A stretch of DNA of 64,000 bases from Hydrogenophaga sp. (GTDB taxonomy: Bacteria; Pseudomonadota; Gammaproteobacteria; Burkholderiales; Burkholderiaceae_C). Shown here piece after piece: positions 1 through 9,318 of this stretch (the first letter of the stretch is position 1; the number at the start of each line of letters is the position of its first letter). The notes under the pieces were generated by a model. The model was not told where the DNA came from and did not search any database. It saw nothing but the letters and a program-made list of their open reading frames with translations. The stretch spans positions 53,847 to 117,846 of the forward strand of contig JAABQK010000007.1 in NCBI GenBank assembly GCA_011391495.1. Reading direction: 5' to 3'. A program made the translations under genes and the position numbers.

Positions 1-118
1 GCTGGCCGTCGCGCGCCACGTCGATGCGGTTGGCGAGGTTGGCCTTTTTCAGAGCGCGCAACGTGAGCATCTCGTCTTGCGGGTTGTCTTCGACGAGCAG
101 GATGGTCTTGATGTTCAT
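1..118 (-). CDS. Response regulator receiver protein (partial, N-terminus only)
   Basis: Only the first 39 codons are in the window; the gene runs off the left edge. The N-terminus reads [18 protein letters not shown], the usual beta1 strand and acidic pocket (E-D-N) of a CheY-like receiver domain; the phosphorylated Asp would lie outside the window. The ATG (118-116) overlaps the TGA of the upstream histidine kinase (117-115) in an ATGA arrangement, so the two are probably translationally coupled and form a cognate pair. The [15 protein letters not shown] stretch resembles the short single-domain Rcp1-type regulators often paired with phytochrome-like kinases, but whether an output domain follows cannot be seen. 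Confidence 0.85.
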   Translation of the reverse strand, partial: MNIKTILLVEDNPQDEMLTLRALKKANLANRIDVARDGQ

Positions 119-2892
119 GTCGTTGATTCCTTTTCCCGTTGACCAGCCCTGGCCGGTAATACAACCGAAAACGTGGCGCCCTGGCCGGGCACGCCGTGCG
201 CGCTGATCTGGCCACCGTGGCGTTGCACGATGCGTTGCACCGTGGCCAGACCGATACCGATACCGGGAAACTCGTCCTGACGGTGCAGGCGCTGAAAGGC
301 CTTGAACAGGCGCGCCGCATGGGCCATGTCGAAGCCGGCGCCATTGTCAGAGACACAGAAGCCGGACCGTCCGTCGACCTCGCAGGCATGCACCCGGATC
401 TTGGGCTGCGCCGTGGCGCCTGTGTATTTCCAGGCGTTGTCGAGCAGGTTGTCCAGCACGCTGGAGATCATGCGCTCGTCAGCCTGCACCGCCAGGTCTG
501 GTTCGACCTCGACCGCCACCCGACGTGACGGCTCTGCCGCTGCCAGTTCGGCCAGATGCTTTTGTGCCAGCGCCGACACGTCGATACGGTCCATCCGCAG
601 ATCGCCACGCGTGCTGCGCGAGAGCGTCAGCAAGCCCTCGACCAGATCACTCATCTTGCGACCGGCCAGGACAATCTGATCGAGATAGGTCTTGGCCTCC
701 AGGGGCAAGGCGTCGCCGTGGTCTTCCTGCAGCGCATGGGCGAAGCCGCTCATCGCGCGAAGAGGTGCGCGGAGGTCGTGCGAAACAGCGTAAGCAAAGC
801 TGTCCAGTTCCTGGATCGCTGCCGTGAGCTCGGCGGTGCGTTCATCGACCCGGGCCTCGAGGGTGGCATTGAGTTCCCGCAAGGCGGCTTCGGCCGCCTT
901 GATGGCGTCGATGTCGGTGTGGGTGCCCATCATGCGCAGCGGGCGACCATCAGCGGCGCGTTCCTGAATCCTACCCAACGAGAGGATCCACTTCCAGCCA
1001 CCGTCGCGCTTGCGCTGGCGGAACTCGACCCGGTATTCCGACAGGCGGCCGGCCACGTAGTCTTCATAGGCCCGATACACCGCAGCCTGGTCGTCCGGGT
1101 GCATGCGATCGTGCCACGCCGCGTTGGTCTCCTGAAAAGTGGCCGGGTTGTATCCAAGCATGGTGGCGTACTCCGGGCTCACCATGGCATCGCCCGTGGT
1201 CAGGTCCAGGTCGTACAGGCCCTGGCTGGCGGCGGTCAGGGCCAGGCGCAGTTGCTCCTCGCTCTCGCGCAGCGCCAGCTCGGCCGCACGGCTGGCGCGT
1301 ATGTCGCGCATGATGGTGGAGAGGAACAGCAGCTTGCCCTGCGGGTCCTTGTGGCTGAGGATGACTTGCGAAACCGGGATTTCTTCCCCGTCCGGTCCGA
1401 GAACCGCCGTCTCCCCGAACCAACGGCCTTCCAGGATCGCCGTCTGCAGACCTGCGGCCAGGATGATGTCCGTTGCCCACTGCGGATGCACATTCGCGAT
1501 CACTTGGGGCAGGGATCCTGCCGGTCCAATTCCCAACAATGCGCGCCCCGGTCCATTCAGGTAGATCAGGCGTCCTTCGGGATCTGCCATGCTGACGATG
1601 TCGCTGGTGGCCTCCAGGATGGAGGCCAGTCGCTGGCGCTCCTGCTCGCCCTGCACGCGCTCGGTGATGTCGCGATCGACCCCCTGGAAACCCTGCAACT
1701 CGCCCTGGGCATCCAGGACCGGCGTGGCGTTGGATTCCAGCACCCGGTAAGTGCCGTCCTTGTGGCGCCAGCGGATGACGACGTTTCGCCAGCCGGTCCG
1801 ATGCGATCGGGCCGCGCTCAGGGTGGCACCAAACAACGCAAGGTCATCGGGGTGCACCAGGGTCCTGGGATCGAGCGCAAGAAAGTCTTCGGTCCGGTAA
1901 CCCAGGATCGCGGCGGTACCGGGGTTGCTGTAAGTGTGGCGGCCATTCAGATCGAGCGCCCAGATCCAGTCGACCGAGTTTTCAGCCAGGTTGCGGAACC
2001 GTTGCTCGCTGTCGCGCAGGGCGAGCGTCTGCCGCGCCACTTCGCGCCGCAGCAGGGTCAGAAAACCCAGCGCCAGCGCCAGCAACCCCAGCGCACCCGC
2101 CAGGCCCCACCAGAAAGCGGTCGGCACGCGGGGTTGCGTGGCTTGCTGGCCCCAGCGCGCCAGCGTCTGGAAGTAGACCGACCCCGTGTCGGCCTGCCAG
2201 GCGTCGAGCCGGGCGTCGATGGCGGCCAGCAGGTCGGTGTTGCGGCCCTTGTCAGTGGCAAAGTACAGCTTACTGGGCAGGAACACCAGACTGGTGGCCG
2301 AAAGTCCATGGCGGCTGGCGGCGCCGTCACCGGAGTAGCGGTTCGCGGCCACCGCATCCGCTTCACCAGCGGCCACCATGCCGAACGCTTCATCGAAGGA
2401 CTTCACCGGCACCAGCTCGGCGTGCAGCGCGAAGCTGTTCAACAGGCCTGCCAGATGCTCCTGCTGGACCGAGCCCTCAAGGACAACCACGCGCTTGCCC
2501 TCCAGGTCAAGGACCGACTGCAGCGTCACGCCCGGGCGGCGATACAACTGCGACCAGCTGGGAATCGCGGGTACCCGGTGGAAGTCAAAGCGCTCTGCTC
2601 GGGATTCGTTGTAGGCGACGTCTGGCATCAGGTCGATATCGCCGTCCTCCAGCAGCCGCAGGCAGCGCTCCCATTCGCAAGGCACCGGTTCCAACGTCCA
2701 CTCCTCGAGCCGGGCCACTTCGCGCAGCATGTCGCCGAGAATGCCACTGGGCTGTCCTTCCGGCCCGGCCAGCAGCTTGGGCGGGTTCTCGTAGACACCC
2801 ACCCGGACCATGCGCGGCGCGGCCTGCACGGCACTGGTCGCCAGCATTGCGAGGAGAAACGTGGCCGTCAGACATTGGGCACTCAGGTGCAT
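115..2892 (-). CDS. Sensor histidine kinase with periplasmic SBP_bac_3 domain and three PAS domains
   Basis: 925 residues. Order seen: signal peptide (1-24, ending AVQA), a family-3 solute-binding domain of the amino-acid-binding type (about 28-255), one membrane segment (about 260-282), three PAS/PAC modules (about 292-412, 420-535, 545-668), a short coiled coil, a HisKA domain with the phospho-acceptor H705 in [10 protein letters not shown], and a HATPase domain with the N box (DNLLDNAWK, about 814-822), G1 box DNGAGF (849-854) and G2 box GIGIGLA (877-883). It should sense a small periplasmic ligand and intracellular signals and phosphorylate the receiver protein whose start codon overlaps its stop codon. 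The ligand cannot be read from sequence. The kinase core is of the phytochrome/HWE-neighbouring type that usually pairs with single-domain regulators. Confidence 0.93.
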   Translation of the reverse strand: MHLSAQCLTATFLLAMLATSAVQAAPRMVRVGVYENPPKLLAGPEGQPSGILGDMLREVARLEEWTLEPVPCEWERCLRLLEDGDIDLMPDVAYNESRAERFDFHRVPAIPSWSQLYRRPGVTLQSVLDLEGKRVVVLEGSVQQEHLAGLLNSFALHAELVPVKSFDEAFGMVAAGEADAVAANRYSGDGAASRHGLSATSLVFLPSKLYFATDKGRNTDLLAAIDARLDAWQADTGSVYFQTLARWGQQATQPRVPTAFWWGLAGALGLLALALGFLTLLRREVARQTLALRDSEQRFRNLAENSVDWIWALDLNGRHTYSNPGTAAILGYRTEDFLALDPRTLVHPDDLALFGATLSAARSHRTGWRNVVIRWRHKDGTYRVLESNATPVLDAQGELQGFQGVDRDITERVQGEQERQRLASILEATSDIVSMADPEGRLIYLNGPGRALLGIGPAGSLPQVIANVHPQWATDIILAAGLQTAILEGRWFGETAVLGPDGEEIPVSQVILSHKDPQGKLLFLSTIMRDIRASRAAELALRESEEQLRLALTAASQGLYDLDLTTGDAMVSPEYATMLGYNPATFQETNAAWHDRMHPDDQAAVYRAYEDYVAGRLSEYRVEFRQRKRDGGWKWILSLGRIQERAADGRPLRMMGTHTDIDAIKAAEAALRELNATLEARVDERTAELTAAIQELDSFAYAVSHDLRAPLRAMSGFAHALQEDHGDALPLEAKTYLDQIVLAGRKMSDLVEGLLTLSRSTRGDLRMDRIDVSALAQKHLAELAAAEPSRRVAVEVEPDLAVQADERMISSVLDNLLDNAWKYTGATAQPKIRVHACEVDGRSGFCVSDNGAGFDMAHAARLFKAFQRLHRQDEFPGIGIGLATVQRIVQRHGGQISAHGVPGQGATFSVVLPARAGQREKESTT

Positions 2893-3413
2893 GCGGTTGC
2901 CTCTCAGGTACTCGCTTGCGAAGGTATCAGGTCATTGAACAAACTGTTGGCACCATATTACGCTGCCATCGCAGTACACCAGCCATCGGCTGTGAGTTGG
3001 TGACCGGCCACAAAGGGTCGGTCACCTCGACTCCAGGCAATGGGGATGCAGTCGATGGCGCAACGCGGCACCATTCTGGCCCAGGAAGCCCTATGACCGC
3101 CCTCGTACAGCTGCCTTTCGTACCAGCGGCGGTCGCCGTACCCAGCCGCCGCTTTGTTGCTGTCAGCCTGATTACGCTTGGCAAAACCCGCCGTCAGCCA
3201 TCGCTGCAGAACGGTCCCACAACCACGCACAGCGAACGGCTTCAACGGGTCGAAATCCGCCGGTTGAGGACCATCAGCCACTGACGCTCAAGCATTCATA
3301 CGCGAGACCTCTCCTCGATGGCCTCTCGGGGTATGCATTGGCAGGCCAACACGGGGACAGGGCCATTCAACGCTGTATACAACCCGCGTCGCCAAAGGCA
3401 CTACCCTTTGCCC
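2893..3413. other. Gene-poor region, lower GC, no confident gene
   Basis: This 521-bp stretch separates the divergent histidine kinase and SOUL-family genes and must hold both promoters. My count over 2941-3300 gives 217 G+C in 360 bases (60%), clearly below the high-60s of the flanking genes. A 107-codon minus-strand open frame (3281-2958) is present but I recognise no family in it and it has no convincing ribosome-binding site, so I do not call it a gene. A TATACA hexamer at about 3374-3379 could be part of the promoter for the SOUL-family gene. A 17-base motif at 3331-3347 recurs with one mismatch at 49156-49172. Confidence 0.5.
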
Positions 3414-4061
3414 ATGACCCACCCGCTTCAAAATCAGACTGTCCTGGCCATCTTCCTGCGGCCCCTGCTCTGGATCGGACTCATTGCCATGCCTCTCACC
3501 AGCCACGCCATCGAAGAACCCGCATACGACGTGCTGCGTGCGTTCGGCAACGTGGAGCTGCGCCAGTACGCGCCCTATGTCGTGGCCGAGGTGGTGATCG
3601 ACGGCGCTGTGGAGGATGCGGGCAACGCGGCTTTTCCCATCCTGGCGGGCTATATCTTTGGCAAGAACAAGGGCGAGAAGACCTTCGACATGACCGCGCC
3701 CGTGACGCAGACCGCCGCGCCGGTGAAGATGGCGATGACGGCGCCGGTGACCCAGGCCACGGTGCCGGGCGGTGGCCAGTTGATCCAGTTCGTGCTGCCC
3801 AGGGGCGTGACGCTGGAAACCGCCCCCGAGCCGCTGGACCCGCGCGTGCAGTTGCGGCTCGTGCCGGCCAGCCAGTGGGCGGCGATCCGGTATTCGGGCA
3901 CCTGGTCGCAGGCCAATTACGACGAGCACCTGGCGCTGCTGCGGGCAGCCCTGGCCAAGGCCGGTGTGGCCACGCAGGGCGAGCCGGTGCTGGCGCGCTA
4001 CAACGCGCCGTTCACGCCCTGGTTCCTGCGGCGCAACGAGATCTGGCTGGCGCTGCGCTGA
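3414..4061 (+). CDS. SOUL heme-binding family protein, exported
   Basis: 215 residues from the ATG at 3414, chosen because it puts a normal signal peptide (a hydrophobic stretch about 10-27 followed by a cleavable LTSHA) directly before the start of the conserved domain (EEPAYDVLRAFGNVELRQY). The body matches the SOUL/HBP family: the EPxYxVL start, the ELRxYxPYVVAEV strand and the repeated TAPV motifs (FDMTAPV, MAMTAPV). Eukaryotic members bind haem; bacterial ones are mostly uncharacterised, so a periplasmic haem or tetrapyrrole role is inference. It is a stand-alone gene, divergent from the kinase and convergent with the GST gene 79 bp downstream. Ribosome-binding site is weak. Confidence 0.88.
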   Translation: MTHPLQNQTVLAIFLRPLLWIGLIAMPLTSHAIEEPAYDVLRAFGNVELRQYAPYVVAEVVIDGAVEDAGNAAFPILAGYIFGKNKGEKTFDMTAPVTQTAAPVKMAMTAPVTQATVPGGGQLIQFVLPRGVTLETAPEPLDPRVQLRLVPASQWAAIRYSGTWSQANYDEHLALLRAALAKAGVATQGEPVLARYNAPFTPWFLRRNEIWLALR

Positions 4062-4140
4062 CCGGGCGCTGGGTGGGGCTTGCTTTGCGTCGCCTGGTGG
4101 TGCAACACCGCCAGCGGTGGTGGCAGCGTTCTGGCCCGCC

Positions 4141-4794
4141 TCATGCCTTCGGAACAGCGCTCGCCTGGTGGGTGGGCCGCTTGGCCATGGCGGTGTGGAA
4201 CAGGGGTTCGGTCAGCCACCCGCCCAGCCAGCGCTGCAGCGCCGGCAGCGGCAGGGCCTCCCACCACGCCGGGTCCACCGCCGCGAACTGCCTCACGAAC
4301 GGAAAGATTGCGATGTCGGTCGCGCAGGGGGCTGCGCCGCCGAGCTGGCCGCTGCGTTGCAGCTGCGCGTCCAGCGGCCTCAGCAGTACATCCACCGCCT
4401 GCTCACGGTGGTGCGCCTTCTGGTCTGCCCCTTCGTCAAAGCGCTCGGGGTATTTGGTGCGGTCCAGGTGGTGTTTGAACGCGCCGTCGCAGACCGACAG
4501 CAGCGCCAGGTTCGCGGTGCTTTGCGCGCGCGCCCACCAGCCTTCGGTATCGCCGGTTTCCATAAAAGCCCAGCGCACGATGTCCAGGCTCTGCTCGAGC
4601 ACCCCGCCCCCGGGCAGCCGCAGCACGGGCACCGTGCCCTTGGGTGAGAGGGCCAGCATGTCGGCGGGTTTGTCGCGCAGCACGATTTCGAACACGTCGA
4701 ACGCCATGCCAGCCTGCAGCAGGGCCATGCGGGCGCGCATGGCGTAGGGGCACCGCCGGTAGGTGTAGAGCAGCGGGGCGGGTGCGGAGGGCAT
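4141..4794 (-). CDS. Glutathione S-transferase family protein
   Basis: 217 residues, the usual GST length. The N-terminal thioredoxin-fold domain (about 7-85) carries CPYA at 15-18, the position of the glutaredoxin-like catalytic Cys used by omega/beta-type GSTs, a cis-Pro in GTVPVL (about 53-58) and the glutathione-binding EQS motif (about 67-69). The C-terminal all-helical domain follows. It probably acts in the cytoplasm in glutathione-dependent thiol transfer or detoxification; the substrate is unknown. It is monocistronic, convergent with the SOUL gene and divergent from the next gene with only 58 bp between starts. Confidence 0.85.
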   Translation of the reverse strand: MPSAPAPLLYTYRRCPYAMRARMALLQAGMAFDVFEIVLRDKPADMLALSPKGTVPVLRLPGGGVLEQSLDIVRWAFMETGDTEGWWARAQSTANLALLSVCDGAFKHHLDRTKYPERFDEGADQKAHHREQAVDVLLRPLDAQLQRSGQLGGAAPCATDIAIFPFVRQFAAVDPAWWEALPLPALQRWLGGWLTEPLFHTAMAKRPTHQASAVPKA

Positions 4795-4852
4795 GGGTGG
4801 GCATTACATCGCAAACCCCTGCGCCGCGGGCGCCGCCGTTTACCATCCCCCC

Positions 4853-5332
4853 ATGACCCAAGACACCCAGGACCCCATCCACGAAGACCGCGTGTGGAGC
4901 GACGAGCGCTGGACTGCTCGCGTGATCAAGAACGAAGACGACGATGGCTGGGCTGTGGCCATGTTCCTCGACGGCCAGGCCGAGCCGGCGCTGGTGGGCC
5001 CCTGGACCATGGGGCGCGACAAGAAGAACCCCAAGCCGCTGGACACGGCCGCCTTCAACACGCTGGTGAAGACGGCCAGCGAGGTGATCCGCCGTTCCGA
5101 GCAGCAGCGCCATGCCGAGCTGAACAGGAACGTGAGCATCACGGTGGACGGGCGGCGCATCCGCGTGGCGCTGACCATCGTGCCCGATGAAGAGGGCGCC
5201 ACCGCCACGCTGCGAGCGACCGATGAAGTTGGCGAAGAGCTGGCCCTGGTGTCCGCGCCGCCGAGCTTCAAGCTGACTGCGGGCAGTGCCGAGGCCTGGG
5301 TGGTCTCGGGTTTCGCGAAGCCACGCACATGA
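4853..5332 (+). CDS. Conserved hypothetical protein
   Basis: 159 residues from the ATG at 4853; an in-frame ATG at 4793 lies inside the divergent GST gene and is less likely. The protein is acidic, without signal peptide or membrane segment. The first half (RVWSDERWTARVIKNEDDDG...) looks like a small beta-rich domain that accepts basic residues late (DKKNPKPLDTAAFNTLVKTASEVIRR), and the second half is strand-rich. I recognise no named family. Its stop codon overlaps the ATG of the OB-fold gene that follows (ATGA at 5329-5332), so the two are translated together; a role in nucleic-acid handling is possible from that partner only. Confidence 0.75.
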   Translation: MTQDTQDPIHEDRVWSDERWTARVIKNEDDDGWAVAMFLDGQAEPALVGPWTMGRDKKNPKPLDTAAFNTLVKTASEVIRRSEQQRHAELNRNVSITVDGRRIRVALTIVPDEEGATATLRATDEVGEELALVSAPPSFKLTAGSAEAWVVSGFAKPRT

Positions 5333-5673
5333 TCGACGGCCTCATTGCCGGTCGCCTGATGGGCGACGCCTCCCGCCGCGTGGACAAGGCGGGCCGCACC
5401 TACATCGTGGCTCGCGTACTGGCGCGCAACAAGGCAGACGAAGAGTTCATCGTCAACGTGATTGCGTTTGACGACGCACCCTGTGCGGCGCTGCTGGCCC
5501 TGGCCGATGGCGAGGCGCTCACGCTCTCGGGCGCCCTCACGCCCAAGGTGTGGACCGACAAACAGGGCATCGCCCGCCCGAGCCTGGACCTGATCGCCAT
5601 GCAGGTGATGACGGCTTACCACGTGAGCCGAAAGCAGGCCGCGCTGGGCGGGCCGGAGGGCGAAGCAGACTAA
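5329..5673 (+). CDS. Single-stranded DNA-binding (OB-fold) family protein
   Basis: 114 residues. The pattern of an SSB-like OB fold is visible: an N-terminal strand (IDGLIAGRLMGDASRRVDKAG), the strand TYIVARVLARN, a loop, EFIVNVIAFDD, a short helix over ALLALADGEALTLSGALTPKVW and a closing strand; compare SSB's F-x-V-x-A-(F/W)-x-x-x-A-x-x-(L)-x-x-G-x-x-(V). It is shorter than housekeeping SSB (about 150-180 aa) and lacks the acidic C-terminal tip, so it is an accessory single-strand-binding protein rather than the main one. It overlaps the upstream hypothetical gene by four bases and is probably coupled to it. Confidence 0.72.
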   Translation: MIDGLIAGRLMGDASRRVDKAGRTYIVARVLARNKADEEFIVNVIAFDDAPCAALLALADGEALTLSGALTPKVWTDKQGIARPSLDLIAMQVMTAYHVSRKQAALGGPEGEAD

Positions 5674-5674
5674 A

Positions 5675-5731
5675 TTGGCCTTTCTGCCGAACGAGGCGCA
5701 TAATGCAGGGGTTCCAGCAGACAAATGCTGG
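5675..5731 (+). promoter_or_regulatory. Sigma-70 promoter and 5' leader hairpin of the RRM protein gene
   Basis: TTGGCC (5675-5680) and CATAAT (5699-5704) are separated by 18 bp, a good sigma-70 match that starts immediately after the upstream stop codon. Transcription would begin near 5711, giving a leader of about 125 nt. The first bases of that leader form a 6-bp hairpin, CCAGCA (5714-5719) with TGCTGG (5726-5731). A long structured leader fits the cold-responsive expression known for bacterial RRM proteins, but that regulation is inference. Confidence 0.65.
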
Positions 5732-5837
5732 TACACGATAGGTGATCGGTCAGTTTCGCGCGCTACGGCGGTACTTCTCAGGTTTGTTGTGCTTTCGGGA
5801 CCCCATCGCTTTTGTTTTATGTATTCAAGGAGTCCCC

Positions 5838-6206
5838 ATGGGCAATAAACTTTACGTCGGCAACCTGCCGTACACGGTGCGTGACGAAGACCTGCAACAG
5901 TCTTTCAGCGAATTCGGCTCGGTCACCAGCGCCAAGGTCATGATGGAACGCGACACCGGTCGCTCCAAGGGTTTTGGTTTTGTCGAGATGAGCAGCGATG
6001 CCGAGGCGCAAGCCGCCATCAACGGCATGAACGGCCAGTCTCTCGGTGGCCGCAGTGTCACCGTGAACGAAGCCCGTCCGATGGAGGCGCGTCCTCCCCG
6101 CACCGGCGGCTACGGTGGTGACCGCTCGGGTGGCGGTGGCGGCTACGGTGGCGACCGTTCAGGCGGCGGCGGCTACGGCGGTGGCGGCGGTCGCGGCGGC
6201 TACTAA
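5838..6206 (+). CDS. Glycine-rich RNA-binding protein with one RRM domain
   Basis: 122 residues from ATG 5838, which has a strong ribosome-binding site AAGGAGT at 5827-5833; the open frame upstream of this has none. Residues 2-80 are a single RRM: RNP2 is KLYVGNL (3-9) and RNP1 is KGFGFVEM (about 43-50). The tail (from about 88) is low-complexity GGYGG/DRSGGGG repeats ending RGGY, typical of the Rbp proteins of beta- and cyanobacteria. It likely binds and remodels mRNA in the cytoplasm as an RNA chaperone. It is a single-gene unit with its own promoter and terminator and a codon choice consistent with high expression. Confidence 0.95.
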   Translation: MGNKLYVGNLPYTVRDEDLQQSFSEFGSVTSAKVMMERDTGRSKGFGFVEMSSDAEAQAAINGMNGQSLGGRSVTVNEARPMEARPPRTGGYGGDRSGGGGGYGGDRSGGGGYGGGGGRGGY

Positions 6207-6249
6207 GCCCAACGATCCTGCGGTCTCAGCCTTGCGCTGAGGCCAGCCC

Positions 6250-6289
6250 AAGAGGCTTCGGAACTTCGGTTTCGAAGCCTCTTTTCTTT
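6250..6289 (+). terminator. Rho-independent terminator after the RRM protein gene
   Basis: An 11-bp perfect stem, AAGAGGCTTCG (6250-6260) with CGAAGCCTCTT (6273-6283), 12-nt loop, followed by TTCTTT. It lies 44 bp after the stop codon of the RRM gene on the plus strand. Confidence 0.85.
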
Positions 6290-6369
6290 GGCGCGAGGGC
6301 GTCACCGGGCGTGGTCTTCAGATCCGCGTTCTCCCGGGATGCTGCGATGCCATCTGCGATACTTTGATC

Positions 6370-7440
6370 ATGAAGCTGGGTGAATGGAGTCTGGATCCCT
6401 GGCTGGCGGGCCAGGCCAGCGAGCTGGCGGCGCTGGAACTGGCCGCTGCGCGGGTCACCGCGGTCGACCGCGGCCGCTACCTCGTGCGCAACGGGGAGGG
6501 CGAGGTGCCCGCCGAGCTGACCGGCAAGCTGCTGCACCTGGCCGAGTCTTCGGTCGATCTGCCTTGTGTGGGCGACTGGGTGGGCGTGCGCCACCGGGAT
6601 GCCGGCACCCAGGCGAGCATCCACAGCGTGCTGCCGCGGCGGTCGTTCCTGCGGCGCAAGGCCGCGGGCCGGGACGTCGAGTTCCAGATGATCGCTGCCA
6701 ACATCGACGTGGCGTTCATCGTGCAGTCGTGTCACTTCGACTTCAATATCCCCCGGCTGGAGCGCTACCTGGTCATGGTGCGGGACGGCCATATCGAGCC
6801 CGTGGTGCTGCTGACGAAGACGGACCTGGTCAGCCCGGAAGCGCTGGAGCGCCTGATCGGGCAGGCACGGCTCGTGGCGTTCGATGCCCAGGTGGCCTGC
6901 GTGAGCAACGTGACCGGTGAGGGCGTGGACCAGGTTCGCGCCCTCATGGCGCCGGGCAAGACCTATTGCCTGCTGGGCTCATCGGGCGTCGGCAAGACCA
7001 CGTTGATCAACCGCCTGCTCGGCGACGGGGATCTGGAAACCCGCGAGGTTAGCCACACGGGGGAGGGCCGCCACACCACCACGCGGCGCCACCTGATCGT
7101 CCTGGCACACGGGGCGCTGCTGATCGACATGCCCGGCATGCGCGAACTGGGCATGCTGGGCGCAGGCGTTGGTATCGAAGAGACCTATGCCGACATCGTC
7201 GCGCTGGCGGGCCAGTGCCGGTTTCCCGACTGTACCCATGGCGGCGAACCAGGTTGTGCGGTGAGTGCCGCGGTGGAACGCAACGAGATCAGCGACAGGC
7301 ACCTGCGGAACTACCTGAAACTGCGCAAGGAGTCGGCGTTCCACGACCTGTCGCTGACCGAGCGGCGCAACAAGGACAAGGCGTTTGGGCGCTTCATCCA
7401 CACCTACAAGAAGCACAAGGGTGGCCCGGACCGGGACTAG
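6370..7440 (+). CDS. rsgA: Ribosome small-subunit-dependent GTPase A (RsgA/YjeQ family)
   Basis: 356 residues from ATG 6370 (a TTG two codons upstream is the only other nearby start). It is a circularly permuted GTPase: an OB-like N-terminal part (about 25-95), then G4 TKTD (149-152), G1 GSSGVGKT (203-210), a G2 Thr cluster HTTTRR, and G3 DMPG (253-256), in the permuted order G4-G1-G2-G3. A C-terminal zinc site is intact: C283, C288, H290, C296. RsgA releases late-assembly factors from the 30S subunit. The basic tail (about 325-356) is also usual for the family. Many betaproteobacteria also have a shorter canonical rsgA near other loci, so this may be a paralogue. Confidence 0.85.
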   Translation: MKLGEWSLDPWLAGQASELAALELAAARVTAVDRGRYLVRNGEGEVPAELTGKLLHLAESSVDLPCVGDWVGVRHRDAGTQASIHSVLPRRSFLRRKAAGRDVEFQMIAANIDVAFIVQSCHFDFNIPRLERYLVMVRDGHIEPVVLLTKTDLVSPEALERLIGQARLVAFDAQVACVSNVTGEGVDQVRALMAPGKTYCLLGSSGVGKTTLINRLLGDGDLETREVSHTGEGRHTTTRRHLIVLAHGALLIDMPGMRELGMLGAGVGIEETYADIVALAGQCRFPDCTHGGEPGCAVSAAVERNEISDRHLRNYLKLRKESAFHDLSLTERRNKDKAFGRFIHTYKKHKGGPDRD

Positions 7441-7461
7441 GGCCGGCTCCACCGTGCAGGA

Positions 7462-8235
7462 TCAGCGCCGGATCCGCCAGCCGGTCTTGAACACCCACCA
7501 CACCACCGCCAGGCAGGCGGCCAGGAAGCCCAGCGTCATGCCGGTGCTCACGGCAATGTGCACGTCGGCCGCGTCGTAGAAGGCCCAGCGCAGACCGCTG
7601 ATGAGGTAGACCACCGGGTTGAACAGCGACACGGTTTGCCATGGTTCGGGCAGCATGCCGATGCTGTAGAACGCGCCGCCGAGGAAGGTGAGCGGGGTGA
7701 TGATCAGCAGCGGCACGATCTGCAGTTTCTGGAAGTTGTCGGCCCACAGGCCGATGATGAAACCGAACAGGCAGAAGGTGATGGCGGTGAGGATGAGCAG
7801 GCCCACCATCCACACCGGGTGCGCGATCTGGTAGTGCACGAACAGGCGCGCCGTCAGCAGGATCAGCGTGCCGAGCAGCAGGCTCTTGGTGGCCGCTGCG
7901 CCCACATACCCCAGCAGCACCTCGACCCAGTTCACCGGTGCGCTCAGCAGTTCGTAGATGGTGCCGGACCACTTGGGCATGTAGATGCCGAAGGCGGCGT
8001 TGGAAATGCTTTCGCTCAGCAGCGAGAGCATGAGCAGCCCGGGGATGATGTAAGCGCCGTAGCTCACGCCACCGATGTCGCCCATGCGCGAGCCGATGGC
8101 CGAGCCGAAGACGATGAAATACAGCGAGGTGGTGAGCACCGGCGCGATGATGCTCTGCGCCCAGGTGCGCAAGGCCCGGTTCATCTCGAAACGGTAGATG
8201 GCGCGCACGCCGTGGAGGTTGAAGCGCATGTTCAT
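7462..8235 (-). CDS. ABC-2 type transporter permease (YadH family)
   Basis: 257 residues with six predicted membrane segments; the ABC-2 signature region ([18 protein letters not shown] and the [15 protein letters not shown] loop) is clear. It matches YadH-type permeases, which pair with a YadG ATPase as an exporter of unknown substrate. The start ATG overlaps the stop codon of the ATPase gene upstream by four bases (8232-8235), so the two subunits are made together. Its 3' end is 21 bp from the convergent rsgA gene. Confidence 0.9.
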   Translation of the reverse strand: MNMRFNLHGVRAIYRFEMNRALRTWAQSIIAPVLTTSLYFIVFGSAIGSRMGDIGGVSYGAYIIPGLLMLSLLSESISNAAFGIYMPKWSGTIYELLSAPVNWVEVLLGYVGAAATKSLLLGTLILLTARLFVHYQIAHPVWMVGLLILTAITFCLFGFIIGLWADNFQKLQIVPLLIITPLTFLGGAFYSIGMLPEPWQTVSLFNPVVYLISGLRWAFYDAADVHIAVSTGMTLGFLAACLAVVWWVFKTGWRIRR

Positions 8236-9197
8236 GCCTCCGCTTTCTGTTCGTGCACCAGGCTCACGAAGATGTCTTCGAGGGAGCTTTCACTGGAGCG
8301 CAGATCCTTGAAGTGGATGCCTTGCCTGCCCAGCGCGGCCAGCAGCTCGGCAATGCCGGTATCGTCCTTTTGCGCATCAAAGTTGTACGTGAGCGTGAGG
8401 CCGTCGTCAGCCAGCGTGAGCGGCCAGGCTGCGAGCGTATCGGGCACGGTGGCCAGCGGCTGCTGCAGCGTCAGCGCGAGCTGCTTCTGGCCGAGCTGGC
8501 GCATGAGCGTGTCTTTGTCTTCCACCACGATGAGCTCGCCCTGGCGGATGACGCCGATGCGGTCGGCCATGTCCTCGGCTTCTTCGATGTAGTGTGTGGT
8601 GAGGATGATGGTGGTGCCCGCGTCGCGCAGCGCCCGCACCAGGCGCCACATGTCGTGCCGCAGCTCCACGTCCACACCCGCGCTGGGTTCGTCCAGGAAC
8701 AGGATCCTGGGTTCGTGCGACAGGGCCTTGGCGATCAGCACGCGGCGCTTCATGCCACCCGAGAGCTGCAGGATCTTGTTGTCCTTCTTGTCCCAGAGCG
8801 AGAGGTCTTTGAGGATCTTCTCGATGTAGGCCGGGTCGGGTGCCTTGCCAAACAGGCCGCGGCTGAAGTTGACGGTGGCCCAGACGGTTTCAAACGAATC
8901 GGTGTGCAGCTCCTGCGGCACCAGGCCGATGATGGCGCGCGCCGCCCGGTAGTCGCGCACGGTGTCGTGGCCGTCGGCGGTGATGTGGCCTTCGGTTGCA
9001 TTGGTCATGCCGCAGATGGTGCTGATGAGCGTGGTCTTGCCGGCGCCGTTCGGGCCGAGCAGGGCAAAGATCTCGCCGCGGCGGATGTCCAGGTTCACGT
9101 TCTTCAGCGCCTGGAAGCCGCCGGCGTAGGTCTTGCTCACGCCGCGCACGCTGACGATGGCATCGGCGGTGAGGGGGTGACGGGATGGTTCGGGCAT
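8232..9197 (-). CDS. ABC transporter ATP-binding protein (YadG family)
   Basis: 321 residues from the ATG at 9197; a longer frame upstream adds only a low-quality leader. Walker A is GPNGAGKTT, the signature is LSGGMKRR (the G-M-K variant frequent in YadG and drug-export ATPases), Walker B is RILFLDEP followed by SAGVD, and the H-loop is in TTHYIEEAE. About 80 residues follow the nucleotide-binding domain, usual for this subfamily. It energises the permease encoded next to it. The 129 bp to the divergent radical SAM gene must carry both promoters. Confidence 0.92.
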   Translation of the reverse strand: MPEPSRHPLTADAIVSVRGVSKTYAGGFQALKNVNLDIRRGEIFALLGPNGAGKTTLISTICGMTNATEGHITADGHDTVRDYRAARAIIGLVPQELHTDSFETVWATVNFSRGLFGKAPDPAYIEKILKDLSLWDKKDNKILQLSGGMKRRVLIAKALSHEPRILFLDEPSAGVDVELRHDMWRLVRALRDAGTTIILTTHYIEEAEDMADRIGVIRQGELIVVEDKDTLMRQLGQKQLALTLQQPLATVPDTLAAWPLTLADDGLTLTYNFDAQKDDTGIAELLAALGRQGIHFKDLRSSESSLEDIFVSLVHEQKAEA

Positions 9198-9298
9198 GGG
9201 GCTGTGTGTGGAGGGTGTGGCCAATGATTGTGTGCCAGCGCGCGCTGGCGCGTGCGGAGGGCGGCGCATGCACCGGCGACGGGCGGGCTATGTCCATG

Positions 9299-9318
9299 GC
9301 ATGTATTTATGTACAGTA
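9299..9318. promoter_or_regulatory. LexA-like operator overlapping the start region of the radical SAM gene
   Basis: The 20 bases at 9299-9318 match the gammaproteobacterial/betaproteobacterial SOS-box consensus (TACTGT-N8-ACAGTA, AT-rich centre) at 15 of 20 positions by my count. The right half-site ACAGTA is perfect; the left is ATGT in place of CTGT. It lies nine bases before the ATG at 9327 in an AT-rich island inside GC-rich DNA. The imperfect left half lowers confidence. Confidence 0.4.

Noticed and set aside
556..3003. Very long plus-strand open frame (815 codons) opposite the histidine kinase
   Set aside because: It is antisense to a kinase with complete motifs; its translation is low-complexity and matches no family. 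Long antisense frames are common in DNA of this GC content.
2958..3281. 107-codon minus-strand frame as a gene
   Set aside because: No ribosome-binding site, no family recognised and composition unlike the neighbouring genes; left as an unassigned region.
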